Shown here piece by piece: positions 26,207 to 36,000 of a DNA stretch of 43,531 nt. The translations under genes were made by a program, and so were the position numbers. The notes under the pieces were generated by a model, which saw nothing but the letters and a program-made list of their open reading frames with translations, did not search any database and had not been told where the DNA came from. Position 1 is the first letter of the stretch, and each line of letters starts with the position of its first letter. Origin of the DNA: Owenweeksia hongkongensis DSM 17368. Lineage in GTDB: Bacteria > Bacteroidota > Bacteroidia > Flavobacteriales > Schleiferiaceae. Where the stretch lies: assembly GCA_945907425.1 (NCBI GenBank), contig CAMDTE010000005.1, positions 1-43,531 of the forward strand, in the 5' to 3' direction.

Positions 26207-27458
26207 GGGGATTAGAATCTTTTTCTAATTCTCGTCGTAGCCAATTCAATGCCGTTAGCACCGTCTTTTGAACAATACGACCTCTATCCGTACCCATAGC
26301 AAATTTTTCAGCGGTTGTACCCATCGGTCCTGACAAGGCAATCCAAACCGTTCCAACCGGCTTTTCGTCCGATCCACCCGACGGGCCCGCTACACCTGAA
26401 GTAGCCAAAGCCCAGTCGGAACACAAGCGTTTTTTCACTCCTTCAGCCATTTGTTTCACAACCACCTCGCTCACAGCGCCTTGAGACAATACATCCATGG
26501 GATCCACACCCAATTGCGACACTTTTACTTCGTTGGAATACGCTACCACTCCCCCCGTAAAATACTGGCTGCTGCCGGAAACAGAAGTGACGGCGGCCGC
26601 AATGGATCCACCGGAACAACTCTCTGCCGTGCTCAGTGTTTGTCCCCTCTGCGTCAATATTTCACCTATCATTTTTTCCAACGAATCCTCATTATCTCCA
26701 TAATACGCTGATTCTGCGGCCCTTCGCACATCGGAAACCAAAACCTGCAATTCCCTTTCTGCTAGCATAGAATCGGTTTTTTTTCCACGCCAAGTCAAGC
26801 GCAATTTCACCTTACCCGGCGAGGGTAAATAAGCCAAGGAAACATGAAATGGAAGTTCGTATTCAAAAGAAGAAAGAATTTCAGCCAATTGGGATTCAGG
26901 AACCCCTTGCGTGTGCAGAGTGTGGTGCAGAATTAGATCCTGCGAATTTTCATCGGCCCAAGGCAATACGTACGTTTCCATGAGGTGTTTCATTTCGTAC
27001 GGAACTCCCGGCATAGCAATAAAAACCACCCCTTCTCTCTCCCATCGCATCCCAGGAGCCGTACCCTTGGCGTTGAAAAGAGCCTCACACGTGGAAGGAA
27101 CGAACGCTTGAGCCCGGTTCAATAATGAAGGTACACGCCCCATGCTTTGAAACAACTGTTCAATGTGAGTATAGATCTCTTGGATGAAAATCAATTCCCC
27201 TCCAAAATAGGAAAGCAACACGTTTTTCGTCATGTCGTCATGGGTCGGGCCCAACCCTCCGGTCAACAAAACCAATTTGGTTTCCGGCCACAATTGATCC
27301 AAAGACCGAACCATATCCTCCGGGGAATCCTTCACTCGTGTCGCACGCACCACTTCTACACCTACCTTATTGAGCTCCTGCCCCATCCATGCGGCGTTTG
27401 TGTCCACCGTTTGCCCAATGAGCAATTCTGTTCCAATGGCTATTATCTCTGCATTCAC
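26202..27458 (-). CDS. cinA: CinA: competence/damage-inducible protein with NMN amidohydrolase domain
   Basis: A 418-residue two-domain protein. The N-terminal MoaB/MogA-like domain (about 1-170) has IIAIGTELLIGQTVDTN and TGGLGPTHDDMT, associated with ADP-ribose pyrophosphatase activity. The C-terminal CinA/PncC domain (about 255-415) has TAESCSGGSIAAAV and ATSGVAGPSGG, the nicotinamide-mononucleotide deamidase signature. It is a pyridine-nucleotide salvage enzyme. Start is GTG 27458 (GTG AAT GCA GAG). It diverges from the lipoprotein gene at 27521. Confidence 0.94.
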   Translation of the reverse strand: MNAEIIAIGTELLIGQTVDTNAAWMGQELNKVGVEVVRATRVKDSPEDMVRSLDQLWPETKLVLLTGGLGPTHDDMTKNVLLSYFGGELIFIQEIYTHIEQLFQSMGRVPSLLNRAQAFVPSTCEALFNAKGTAPGMRWEREGVVFIAMPGVPYEMKHLMETYVLPWADENSQDLILHHTLHTQGVPESQLAEILSSFEYELPFHVSLAYLPSPGKVKLRLTWRGKKTDSMLAERELQVLVSDVRRAAESAYYGDNEDSLEKMIGEILTQRGQTLSTAESCSGGSIAAAVTSVSGSSQYFTGGVVAYSNEVKVSQLGVDPMDVLSQGAVSEVVVKQMAEGVKKRLCSDWALATSGVAGPSGGSDEKPVGTVWIALSGPMGTTAEKFAMGTDRGRIVQKTVLTALNWLRRELEKDSNPL

Positions 27459-27462
27459 AAGG

Positions 27463-27470
27463 CTAATTTA
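27463..27470 (-). promoter_or_regulatory. Weak -7-like box (TAAATTAG) for cinA
   Basis: On the minus strand TAAATTAG differs from TAnnTTTG at one fixed base and ends four bases before the cinA GTG. The spacing is the same as at aroC. Support is weak because no -33 element is visible. Confidence 0.25.
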
Positions 27471-27495
27471 CGGCCTGTAAGCGTAAAGAATCGTT

Positions 27496-27503
27496 TACCT
27501 TTG
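27496..27503 (+). promoter_or_regulatory. -7 box (TACCTTTG) for the lipoprotein/barrel operon
   Basis: Exact TAnnTTTG match ending 17 bases before ATG 27521, in the 62-base divergent gap with cinA. No TTTG is found at the -33 spacing. Confidence 0.6.
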
Positions 27504-27520
27504 ATCAAATTCCCACTCCG

Positions 27521-29629
27521 ATGCAATGTTCCTTTCTCAGCTCGTTTTCCATTCTTTTATTGGTCTTGGCTCTGACAAGTTGTCAACGGGAAAATTTAGA
27601 TCCTTCCGATTTGTCCGCGACACTTCGGCCCGGGGTAATGATCCCCCTGGGGCATGCGCATTTGACCCTTTCCGATATCATTGCTCCTGACAGCAACCTC
27701 ATTACCGCGGATGATAATGGAATGTATCGATTGGTGTATAAGCAAGACAGCCTTATTTCCTTGCATGTCCATGATTTAATCGATATTCCCAATCAAGCCC
27801 CTATTCAGAATTCTTTTTCTATGGGATTGATATCCATCCCAAACATCCTCACAGGAACGAACATTCCTTTTGGGAAATTAGCCCGACACATTGCAAATCC
27901 ACCTGGTTTTGGTACACAAATAAAAAATGCGCACAACACAAATGGATTCATTCCAGCTGTACCTGCGCAAAACCCCGGCGATATTGCCGGAACCACAATA
28001 CCTAATTTTCAAACGGCGTCTTTTGCCTCTGGAAGCTTGGACATGAAGGTGTACAACCAATACAAAGCGCCCATAGCTTTTACCATGGCCCTCACGAACA
28101 CCACGGGAACAGAGTTGTTGAATTATATCTTTCCCACCATAGCTCCTGGTGATTCCATGGTGGTTTCTGGAAATTTGGCTGGGAAAACCATTCCCAATCA
28201 ATTGCGCTTCAAATTGAAAAACTTCAGCTCACCGGGTGTTGGAACCATGGGGCAGCCTTCTACCTACGTTTTGATTGACACCAATGATATTTTGAGTGTT
28301 TCCGTCTCAGGAACCAACTTGAAAGTATACAATGCTGTCGCCAAGACAAGCAATCAGCAAATCACTGCAGACACATTGTCTGTTGACTTTGGTACGGCTC
28401 AAGGTGTTGAATTGGAAGAATGCAAACTATTATCGGGAAACTTTCACTATTCCTTTGCCTCTGCTTTACCAGAAGCCGTTCAATTCCAATTGTCTATTCC
28501 CGGATCCCTCGTCAATGGCAGTCCCTGGATTCAAACGATAACGGCCATTGCTGGGCAAACAACCAGTGGTAATTTTAGTTTGGCTGGTGTTCAATTGGAC
28601 TTAACCCAGAATCCACAACAGCCCTTCAATGCATTTACCGTTTCCTACAATGCACAACTGATCAGCTCTGGAAACTTGGTGACCTTGGACTCTTCGTCTT
28701 CTTTGGCCATGACTTTCTCGCTCCAAGCAATTCAAATAGAACATCTCAAAGGGTTTTTCGGACAAGACACCCTTTCAATTGGGGCAGATTCTATTGTCAT
28801 TCCCTTGGATTGGGTCAATAAGCTGGGAGGACAAATACAATTTGCAGAGCCATCCGTGCAATTGCCCATTCAAAACAGCATAGGATTGCCCGTCCACTTA
28901 GACTTGGATTTGACTTCCTATTCAAGCAATCACGCAGCAACTCCCTTGAATGCTCACTCCACTTTGCTCCCCTATCCGACCATCGGTCAATGGGGACAAA
29001 CCATTGAGGATACCGTTGTTTTTGACAAAACAAACACGTCCATTGTCAGCTTTTTGACGCTGCCCAAGCAAAGCATTTCGTATACAGGAGAAGTGTACAT
29101 CAATGCGGACACGACGGCAAACGGACGACAGAATTTCATTTCTCATCTCGGGGCAATAGAAGCCGGGATTCTCGTTGAATTGCCTTTTTATTTTACAGCA
29201 CAAGGCATTGGCTTGGTGGATACATTGGACATTTCAGGTATTACAAATGCCTATGATTCGACAAAATTTCAATTCATCGGAGGAGAGCTGTTCATCGGCA
29301 GCAGCAACACCTTGCCATTGGGAGTGAATGTATTCTTCCGCTTCTACGATTCCATGGGCACATTGGTCTATTCAGATCAAGTCGACTTATTGGAAAGCGG
29401 TGTTCTTGACCCTCAAACCGGATTGGTAACAGGGCCCTCTATGCATCAATCACACCTGCTCTTAGACCAACAACGCATTCAATCCCTATTACTAGCAGAA
29501 AAGGTGGAAATCCAAGCCGTCCTTCATACGGCCTTCGCGGGGACCGTTCCCGTTAAGCTCTTGACAACGGCACAATTGGATTTGCATGTTGGCCTTCAGC
29601 TAGAAGTCCAGAAAAAATTATTTCCATAA
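27521..29629 (+). CDS. Large predicted lipoprotein, function unknown
   Basis: A 702-residue protein with a lipoprotein signal: the hydrophobic ILLLVLALTS is followed by Cys21 in the lipobox, then QREN, so outer-membrane anchoring is inferred. The mature part is rich in Ser, Thr, Asn, Leu and Ile with alternating polar/hydrophobic runs, suggesting stacked beta-sandwich domains. Asn/Gln-rich stretches such as NSIGLPVHLDLDLTSYSSN are typical of exported Bacteroidota proteins. I do not recognise a named domain. The next gene, an outer-membrane barrel protein, begins five bases after the stop, so the two form a unit and may work together at the cell surface. Confidence 0.8.
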   Translation: MQCSFLSSFSILLLVLALTSCQRENLDPSDLSATLRPGVMIPLGHAHLTLSDIIAPDSNLITADDNGMYRLVYKQDSLISLHVHDLIDIPNQAPIQNSFSMGLISIPNILTGTNIPFGKLARHIANPPGFGTQIKNAHNTNGFIPAVPAQNPGDIAGTTIPNFQTASFASGSLDMKVYNQYKAPIAFTMALTNTTGTELLNYIFPTIAPGDSMVVSGNLAGKTIPNQLRFKLKNFSSPGVGTMGQPSTYVLIDTNDILSVSVSGTNLKVYNAVAKTSNQQITADTLSVDFGTAQGVELEECKLLSGNFHYSFASALPEAVQFQLSIPGSLVNGSPWIQTITAIAGQTTSGNFSLAGVQLDLTQNPQQPFNAFTVSYNAQLISSGNLVTLDSSSSLAMTFSLQAIQIEHLKGFFGQDTLSIGADSIVIPLDWVNKLGGQIQFAEPSVQLPIQNSIGLPVHLDLDLTSYSSNHAATPLNAHSTLLPYPTIGQWGQTIEDTVVFDKTNTSIVSFLTLPKQSISYTGEVYINADTTANGRQNFISHLGAIEAGILVELPFYFTAQGIGLVDTLDISGITNAYDSTKFQFIGGELFIGSSNTLPLGVNVFFRFYDSMGTLVYSDQVDLLESGVLDPQTGLVTGPSMHQSHLLLDQQRIQSLLLAEKVEIQAVLHTAFAGTVPVKLLTTAQLDLHVGLQLEVQKKLFP

Positions 29630-29634
29630 ACGAC

Positions 29635-31080
29635 ATGAAAAAGTTCGCCACACTTCTTTTTATCGCACTCTTTGTTCCTGCTGTTGGTCAAAACAGTCTA
29701 CTGTATGGAATCAAAGGAAATCCCTTGTCGTTGTTGCAAAATCCCGGGGCTCAGACTGATCTTCGATTCCATGCTTTTCTAGGGACAGTGGGTAATTTCA
29801 ACGCCCAACTGGAGCGGCCACTGGGCGAATATTGGGGTGACTTATCTGCCCAATGGGATAATTTTACCAACCCATCAGAGCACATTTCTTTGCAAGCAGA
29901 CTGGGAAGTATCCAGTATAGGATGGCAGTATAAAAAATCCTATGTGTACGCTGGCATACGTCATCAAACAGATTTCCTTGGCTCGGTGGATAACGACTTG
30001 ATGCGGTTCGCATTTCATGGAATGCGCGATTCCAATGGGGTAATTGACCCCCATTTTTCGGGAGATTTTTCCAACACCTCCCTCATTGTTCAAGACCGAA
30101 TCATTCGCTATGTCGGATGGCAGAAAAAACTGAGTCCAAAGCTAACTTTTGGAGGAACTATTGAAGCAACGAATCACGTGTTTGATTTTCGGCTGAAAAT
30201 GAATGCGTTCCAAGTAAACAGTGTTCTTCAACCCGATGGGACCAACACGTTGAACATCGGTGTACACGGAGAGGCTCAACTCCATGGTTTATCTCTTCTA
30301 GAAGTGCCTTTGGATTCATTGATCAATGGAAGTTATCCACTCTTGCAGTATTTTAAGGACTACAGAGGACTTCTTTGGAAGGGAGAGACGCGGTTTCTGT
30401 CCACCTCTTTCGGCGCAACATACCAAGTCAGTCCTACTTTGAAAATCACAGGCGCTATCACGGGGCTTGGAAAAAGGGTTTCTTCGACAAAGAACAATGT
30501 GTCCATGCAAGTGAACACAGATTTGATATATTCTGGATTTCAGTACAACTCTGGCGACACAGCCTCCTTGAAAGGGTTTTATGCTCAACTCAGAGAAGAC
30601 CTGAAGGAGTCTATCACATGGACAGAGGGAAGCGCGATGCAAACCCTACCTTTTCAGACCACACACTTAGGTTGCTATTACAACCCCTATTCAAAACACG
30701 CTTTGGGCATCAACCTATTGCGGGTTCAAAGGGCCAGCGCAAACTATGCTAGTCTTTCCCTGGAGTATCATGGATTTTGGACTCGCAACATACAATTCAG
30801 CACCTCTTATCAATGGAATCACGGGTTTACCCTTCCGATGAGCAACCAACTCAGTTTTCAACTCCAGACTCGTCTTCTTCCTATGACACAAATCTATCTT
30901 GGCTCTTCCAGTGCATTGATGTTGCCCGGTCCTGATGCGTTGATTCCTAGTAATTTGGATCGACTCAATGTGTACGGCGGCATCCAACTGATTCTTTTCG
31001 ACACTCACTGGAAACAAGCTCATCAGAAGAAAAAAGCGGAAAGAAAATCAAAACGATCCGTGCGTTCCTCCGAAAAATGA
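29635..31080 (+). CDS. Outer-membrane beta-barrel protein, DUF5723-like
   Basis: A 481-residue protein with a signal peptide (MKKFATLLFIALFVPAVGQ) and an N-terminal NSLLYGIKGNPLSLLQNPGA segment like DUF5723 proteins of Bacteroidota. Many aromatic-ended amphipathic strands follow (e.g. SIGWQYKKSYVYAGIRHQ; LSLEYHGFWTRNIQFSTSY), fitting a large barrel. The final 30 residues are strongly basic (KKKAERKSKRS) and probably periplasmic. The function is unknown. It is the second gene of a two-gene unit with the lipoprotein and is followed by a strong terminator. Confidence 0.75.
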   Translation: MKKFATLLFIALFVPAVGQNSLLYGIKGNPLSLLQNPGAQTDLRFHAFLGTVGNFNAQLERPLGEYWGDLSAQWDNFTNPSEHISLQADWEVSSIGWQYKKSYVYAGIRHQTDFLGSVDNDLMRFAFHGMRDSNGVIDPHFSGDFSNTSLIVQDRIIRYVGWQKKLSPKLTFGGTIEATNHVFDFRLKMNAFQVNSVLQPDGTNTLNIGVHGEAQLHGLSLLEVPLDSLINGSYPLLQYFKDYRGLLWKGETRFLSTSFGATYQVSPTLKITGAITGLGKRVSSTKNNVSMQVNTDLIYSGFQYNSGDTASLKGFYAQLREDLKESITWTEGSAMQTLPFQTTHLGCYYNPYSKHALGINLLRVQRASANYASLSLEYHGFWTRNIQFSTSYQWNHGFTLPMSNQLSFQLQTRLLPMTQIYLGSSSALMLPGPDALIPSNLDRLNVYGGIQLILFDTHWKQAHQKKKAERKSKRSVRSSEK

Positions 31081-31110
31081 GATAGAAACGGAAAAGGAAA
31101 AAATGGGGAG

Positions 31111-31145
31111 TAAAAAAAGGCGGGCCTTGCGGCCCGCCTTTTTTG
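31111..31145. terminator. Bidirectional terminator between convergent genes
   Basis: GGCGGGCC (31119-31126), loop TTGC, GGCCCGCC (31131-31138), flanked by an A-run on the left and a T-run on the right. It can end both the barrel gene (plus) and the OmpA-family gene (minus). Confidence 0.93.
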
Positions 31146-31159
31146 TACGTACTGGAATT

Positions 31160-32146
31160 TTACTTGAGTAGAATAACCAAAACTCGGCGATTCAACGCAT
31201 TGTCCTCTGAATAAGCTTCTGACTCGCCTTTTGAAATGACTTCAATTCTGGACTCAGCAATGGAGTACTTATTCAACAATTCATTTTTCACCGAAAGGGC
31301 ACGAGCGCGACCAATCTGATCATTTACAGCATCCGTTCCAATCGGATCCGCATGACCCACAATAACAATTTGCAATTCCGCGTATCTATTCAAATAAGAA
31401 ACCGCCTCTTCCAACTTGATTCGCTCCGATGGCTTGATTCGGTAATCGTTGAAATTAAAGTATACGGTGGCAGCAACACCATCCAAGGGCCAATGCTCTA
31501 AATCAAAAACAGGTTTAGGCTCCATTACTGGCTCTATCGTTTTTGGCTCCTCCACGACCACCACTTCCACTGTTTTCGCCGTGTCCACAATCACCACTTT
31601 CACCTCTTCCACTAAGGCTACTTTGAACTCTTGCGGCGTATGCGGAACTTTCTGTTTTTTATCCTTGTAGGATTTCAAAGGCCCGTTCAATGGGATTTGA
31701 TAACCCAGTGTTGTGCCCAGCCCAACCCAATTGGAATACGTGATACGCAGGGCAATCCCTTTGTAGATATAAGCTGCACCTACTTCCTTTCTCACCTTAT
31801 CAAAAAATCCGTCGGACCCTAGGTCGTTATTGAAACCAAACTTTCCAAAGGGGCTCAATCCAGCGAACAAATACATCGGTTTGGATATTTTAATGGTGGG
31901 GCCCATCAGGTATCGGAAATAATTTCCATCCCCATTGGCATCGTCGGAAAAAGTCACGTTGTTGCGCATCTCAAAAGTCGAGTATACCCCTATGCCCTTG
32001 TACATATCGAGCATAGAAGCGCCAAATCTAGGAACAGTAAATCCTTCCGAATGTTTAATATTCACTCCCAAATGTGGCTCTAGTATTTGTGCAGAGGCCG
32101 CTGTACCCATCAAGAGCGCGGCAATAAGTGTGATCACTTTTTTCAT
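31160..32146 (-). CDS. OmpA-family outer-membrane protein
   Basis: A 328-residue protein. The signal peptide is MKKVITLIAALLMGTAASAQ. Residues about 20-190 look like an eight-strand barrel. A linker rich in Val, Glu, Lys and Pro (about 195-235) is followed by a C-terminal OmpA domain with VYFNFNDYRIKPSE, IVGHADPIGTDAVND and RARALSVKNEL. The domain anchors the outer membrane to peptidoglycan. ATG 32146 is chosen for the signal peptide; the long upstream extension runs antisense into the divergent gene. A TAACTTTG box lies 23 bases upstream. Confidence 0.92.
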   Translation of the reverse strand: MKKVITLIAALLMGTAASAQILEPHLGVNIKHSEGFTVPRFGASMLDMYKGIGVYSTFEMRNNVTFSDDANGDGNYFRYLMGPTIKISKPMYLFAGLSPFGKFGFNNDLGSDGFFDKVRKEVGAAYIYKGIALRITYSNWVGLGTTLGYQIPLNGPLKSYKDKKQKVPHTPQEFKVALVEEVKVVIVDTAKTVEVVVVEEPKTIEPVMEPKPVFDLEHWPLDGVAATVYFNFNDYRIKPSERIKLEEAVSYLNRYAELQIVIVGHADPIGTDAVNDQIGRARALSVKNELLNKYSIAESRIEVISKGESEAYSEDNALNRRVLVILLK

Positions 32147-32169
32147 AACAGAGTCAATTAGTCGTTTAA

Positions 32170-32177
32170 CAAAGTTA
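32170..32177 (-). promoter_or_regulatory. -7 box (TAACTTTG) for the OmpA-family gene
   Basis: Exact TAnnTTTG match on the minus strand, ending 23 bases before ATG 32146. A TTTG occurs upstream but only 11 bases away, so the -33 element is unclear. Confidence 0.6.
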
Positions 32178-32254
32178 CCTCCTTTTAGCAAACATAGGCG
32201 TTTCTTTTTGCTTTTTTTGTAATGAAAAATCCGCGTTCTTAATCCAAAATAGGC

Positions 32255-32262
32255 TATATTTA
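32255..32262 (+). promoter_or_regulatory. Probable -7 box (TATATTTA) for the small barrel-like gene
   Basis: TATATTTA misses the final G of TAnnTTTG; it is 22 bases before ATG 32285, in the 138-base divergent gap with the OmpA-family gene. Confidence 0.4.
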
Positions 32263-32284
32263 GTACTATAAAAAACCTGTATTC

Positions 32285-32818
32285 ATGAAAAAGTTCTTTT
32301 TGACTGCTTTTGCCGTCGTCTCTTTCTCCGCAATGGCGCAAGTATCTGACTTTCAGTATTCCAAATACGCCTTGTACGGAACCATCAACGTCATGAACTT
32401 TGGAACGACCAATCAAGTCATGCTGAAAGTAGGGAACGATCAGCAGGCGGCTCGGTATACTTCCATGGTTTACCTCTACCACACGACCAACGCTACTTCC
32501 GTTTCTCTTGAGGCGTATGTTGGAAGAGAAAGAAGAAAAACAGTAGGCTCCACGCGTATTTATTATGGAATGGATGGCGGATTGTCCACCAACGCCTACC
32601 TATCGGATCCAACCGGTGGCAGTTACAACTCGGTAGGATTGCATGCTCGACCCTTCTTTGGTCTGGACATTCCATTGACAAAGCATCTAGTTGTCGGAGC
32701 AGAAATGATTACTGTTGCTAGTTTCAATTTGAATTGGACAAGCTCAGAGGTTACTACTCACTTGGGTTTATACAGTGGGAACAATACGGCCACGCTCAAA
32801 CTGGGCTATCATTTCTAA
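32285..32818 (+). CDS. Small exported barrel-like protein, function unknown
   Basis: A 177-residue protein with a signal peptide (MKKFFLTAFAVVSFSAMAQ) and alternating amphipathic strands ending LKLGYHF. A terminal Phe is a typical outer-membrane barrel assembly signal, so a small barrel of about eight strands is inferred. No specific family is recognised. It diverges from the OmpA-family gene and is followed by the three-copy micro-repeat and a terminator, with no co-transcribed partner. Confidence 0.75.
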   Translation: MKKFFLTAFAVVSFSAMAQVSDFQYSKYALYGTINVMNFGTTNQVMLKVGNDQQAARYTSMVYLYHTTNATSVSLEAYVGRERRKTVGSTRIYYGMDGGLSTNAYLSDPTGGSYNSVGLHARPFFGLDIPLTKHLVVGAEMITVASFNLNWTSSEVTTHLGLYSGNNTATLKLGYHF

Positions 32819-32824
32819 CCTAGA

Positions 32825-32886
32825 GGACAAGTCCGCCGCTGCAATTTAGAATAAGTCCGCCGCACCAAGGAGGACAAGTCCGCCGC
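32825..32886 (+). repeat. Three-copy intergenic micro-repeat (AAGTCCGCCGC core)
   Basis: The 11-base core AAGTCCGCCGC occurs at 32829-32839, 32853-32863 and 32876-32886, with steps of 24 and 23 bases. Copies 1 and 3 share the longer GGACAAGTCCGCCGC; copy 2 is GAATAAGTCCGCCGC. GGAC-AA-GTCC in copies 1 and 3 is a short inverted repeat. It lies between the stop of the small barrel-like gene and a terminator. The role is unknown. Confidence 0.85.
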
Positions 32887-32912
32887 CGAAAGAATGGGAT
32901 CGGTGCCAAAAG

Positions 32913-32943
32913 AAAAACCCCGCCACTTGTGGCGGGGTTTTTT
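32913..32943. terminator. Bidirectional terminator between the small barrel-like gene and tRNA-Arg
   Basis: CCCCGCCAC (32918-32926), loop TT, GTGGCGGGG (32929-32937), flanked by five A on the left and six T on the right. It can end the plus-strand transcript and, on the minus strand, the tRNA-Arg transcript. Confidence 0.92.
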
Positions 32944-32944
32944 G

Positions 32945-33018
32945 TGACCCTGTTAGGATTCAAACCTAAAACCTCTTGATCCGTAGTCAAGTGCTCTATT
33001 CAATTGAGCTACAAGGCC
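32945..33018 (-). tRNA. tRNA-Arg (anticodon ACG)
   Basis: A 74-base cloverleaf on the minus strand. The acceptor stem GGCCTTG pairs with CAGGGTC with two G-T pairs, discriminator A. The anticodon stem CTTGA/TCAAG encloses CTACGGA; the anticodon ACG is complementary to plus bases 32982-32984. The D arm AGCTCAATTGAATAGAGC and T arm GGTTTGAATCC are normal. CCA is not encoded. The wobble A would need deamination to inosine. Confidence 0.96.
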
Positions 33019-33036
33019 ATTCCCTTTTGGAGAGTG

Positions 33037-33067
33037 CAAATATACACTACGGAATTTATTATCGAAA
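33037..33067 (-). promoter_or_regulatory. Promoter for tRNA-Arg (TTTC-N19-TATATTTG)
   Basis: On the minus strand TATATTTG (33044-33037) matches exactly; TTTC (33067-33064) is 19 bases upstream and one base off TTTG. The tRNA starts 18 bases downstream. The -33 box lies just before the end of the giant gene's coding region. Confidence 0.75.
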
Positions 33068-33071
33068 TACT

Positions 33072-36000
33072 TTACGGGGTTTCGCCAAGGGAATCCAATG
33101 ACTCCCCTTCCTTTTTTTCACTACTGGCCTCATCCACAAGGGGTTGATTTTCTAAAAACAACTTCATCCGGCCTTTGGAAGACGAATTATACATATACGG
33201 AGGCTGACCATTTTTAGGAGCAATACTCCTTTTGTCTGGAGGAAGAGAAAGGATTGCCTCCATGTAGGGTTTGTGTGTACTGTAAAATTGCAAGTTGTTT
33301 CGCTTGTAGTGGAAAAAATGCTCGTTTCCGTTGTTCAGGTAAAAGGCCATTTCATCCCCTCTGTTTTTCTTGCGAATCTCTAGAATACCGTCCACTTCCG
33401 CGTGAATCGCCTCTCCCTCTATCCCGCCAATCATCACAGGGCCCTGGCTACGGAATGCATGGGCTGATGGATCCCACATCACGTCGACCTTTTCAAAAAA
33501 TAGGGTGGATTTGAATTCCTTGGGGAGTTTTCCTTGCAGACCTATCCCGTAATACGATTGTTTTTCTCTCGGTGAAAGCAAGTGATTCGCCATCTCTGCG
33601 GCTGGATCTCCGTACATATCTCCTTTGGGCAAAAGGGACAGTTCCGTTTTCAGCCCTTTCAGCACCTCTTCGTTGAATAAGAAATTCGCTTTCATCGCGA
33701 CGGATGCCTTGATCGTTTTTTGACGCAAATCCGCTTTCATTTGACCGTAGGCCTCCAAGGAGGCCAATCCCATGTTTTTACCCAACTGTAATTGGCCCAC
33801 TCCTTCCACAATACACGATTCAGTATACAGGGCTATCCAATTGTCAGGTGCCTCCATATCCTCTTTGCGGCGGCGTGTTGTGACTACATAGCGACGTTTG
33901 TCTGGTTCGTAAAACAAAATGCCATAAGCCGTCAGAAGTTCAACGGCGGAGGACGCTCCTGTGCGGCCGACAAAGGCAGCATAAGGCCGAACGGAGTCTT
34001 GTGCTATGAAAATACCATTGTACACACGTTCAATGCCTTTGGCCGAATCACGAGAGGGCAATTCCAAAACAATTTCTTTTGGATTGACATAGGATGCTGT
34101 TTTAAACCAGCCGGAAACCACCGCGGGACACACAGCCGTGATGGAAGTAAATCCTTCAAAAAGAAGGTGTTCTTTCGTGGAATACATTTTTACCACTCCG
34201 TAAAAGGAAAATTGGGGAGAAAGAGCAAAAGGACTCGATTCACTCAACTCGCCACGACCATAGGTAGTCTCTCCGGAGTCCGACTGAATTCTGGAAAATA
34301 AGATGGGCTTGATTTTGCCTACAGCGTCTTTGTACAAGTAAGTTGCGGTTCCCCCGAAGGAATTTCTACCGGAAATGCGCAGCTCTCCATTTTCCAAACG
34401 GTGGTATTGATGGTTTCGATCAGCCACCATTTTGGCACGGACCAACGGACGAATCACAGCGACAGGGTCTATCACCACCTTCCCTGAGTCTGGATAAATA
34501 CGCGCATCGGCAACGTCGATGTAGGGAACCCCCCTTCCTTTCAGCACACTAGGCAAGAGAAAGAAGATGGCTTTTTCCGCCATAAACCGAAGAGAATCTT
34601 GGTGTCTATGCAAAGAGACCATTTCTGCCGTTGCGCCAGAAGTTCCCCTGGCAAGCGCCACAGCCTGGGCGGAAATATCCCAGTAGGCGCGGTCCATGGA
34701 GGATTTGTATTGGTTGATAGGGAACTCTACCCACGAAGCACCATAAATAGAAACAAATTGTCCTTTTTTGGTGGTCAAATCCACTTGAGCGGTGGCCGTA
34801 GGCATCACAAAACCCCAGGGCCCACTATCGGTCGCCCGCACCCGAAAAGTGGCACTTGGAGATTTATACCCCAACGCAAAGAGAGATAGGTCCTGGCTTT
34901 CCAGTTCGGAATGAAACATGCCGGCCACACCGCGCAAGGACAATTTATCGGGTGCATAGGCCAATCGACCGGTGGCGGTCCCTTTGTGGGCACTATAAAT
35001 AGACAAGGGCGTGGCTTTGGATGTAACCAACAAACGGCCGGCATACGGCTGCCATTGGACCCAAGCGCCTTGGCACGAAGCGTCGGGGTGTCCGGTGATT
35101 GTGGATCCAGACAATGCCGTTAGGTGCATATTTTCCGCCGCTCCTCGGGTAGAGTCTGGGAAAAGGACCCATTGAGAGGAGGTAGAAACGGATCGGACAT
35201 ACACGAGTTCTCCCTTGGCTTCTAATCCATTGTTACTGAGGGATACTCTTCCCTTCACGAGGCCTTTTCCAGCATAAGCAGACCATCCTTCCGGGGGTGT
35301 TTGCGTTGAAAATCCGAGCGAATAATCCCGCTGCACTCCGATAGATTGCCGGGTCACAGGGAAAATTCCCGCGCTAGTCAACATCCCGTCAAATCTCAAC
35401 CCCTGGGTAGAGGTATTGTCCAAGGAATCGATAGTAAAAGGGGAGATTTCCACATGAAACCGAGACCGCTTGTATATCCCATCGTAGGTAGAGGGTTTGT
35501 CGTAGTACACGTAACATCTTTTTCCGCTATTAAAGATGGGGTAATGCGTATAGCGCTTACGGCTCGATTTATTCAGAGGATGGTCTATCTCTAGGCGACC
35601 GTTGATGTCTTGTAGCGTGTTTTTCACCAAGACCATTCGTTTACGACCATCCGATTCGGCGTCAAAGGATTCCACCATGAATTTCATGGAGTCAATGGTG
35701 GGCATGTTCAGCTCAAAAGGCGCATAGGAAAAGGAAAATTTTCGACCATAAAAAGCAAATCGCCCCGCCTTAACGGTTCCATTGAAGTCGAAATCGAGTC
35801 CCTTTTTGACAAGAATTCGCTGATTCACCGGGAACAAGGCCACTTTTTGCGAATCGCTCACTGTCAAATTCTGAATCCCCACCAATTCCATCTCGTTGTT
35901 CAAAAAACTAATTTTTGCATTCATTCCTTCGGCCACTTCGGACACAAATCGAATGACATCATAATCCCTTCTTCCGACATTGTTCAGAATATACTCTTGC

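Noticed and set aside
32147-32482. N-terminal extension of the OmpA-family protein
   Set aside because: The extension lies antisense to the small barrel-like gene and hides the signal peptide that begins at 32146; a promoter box sits between.
32825-32886. Possible CRISPR-like repeat array
   Set aside because: Only three 11-15 base copies with 8-13 base gaps and no cas genes; far too short for CRISPR repeats and spacers.
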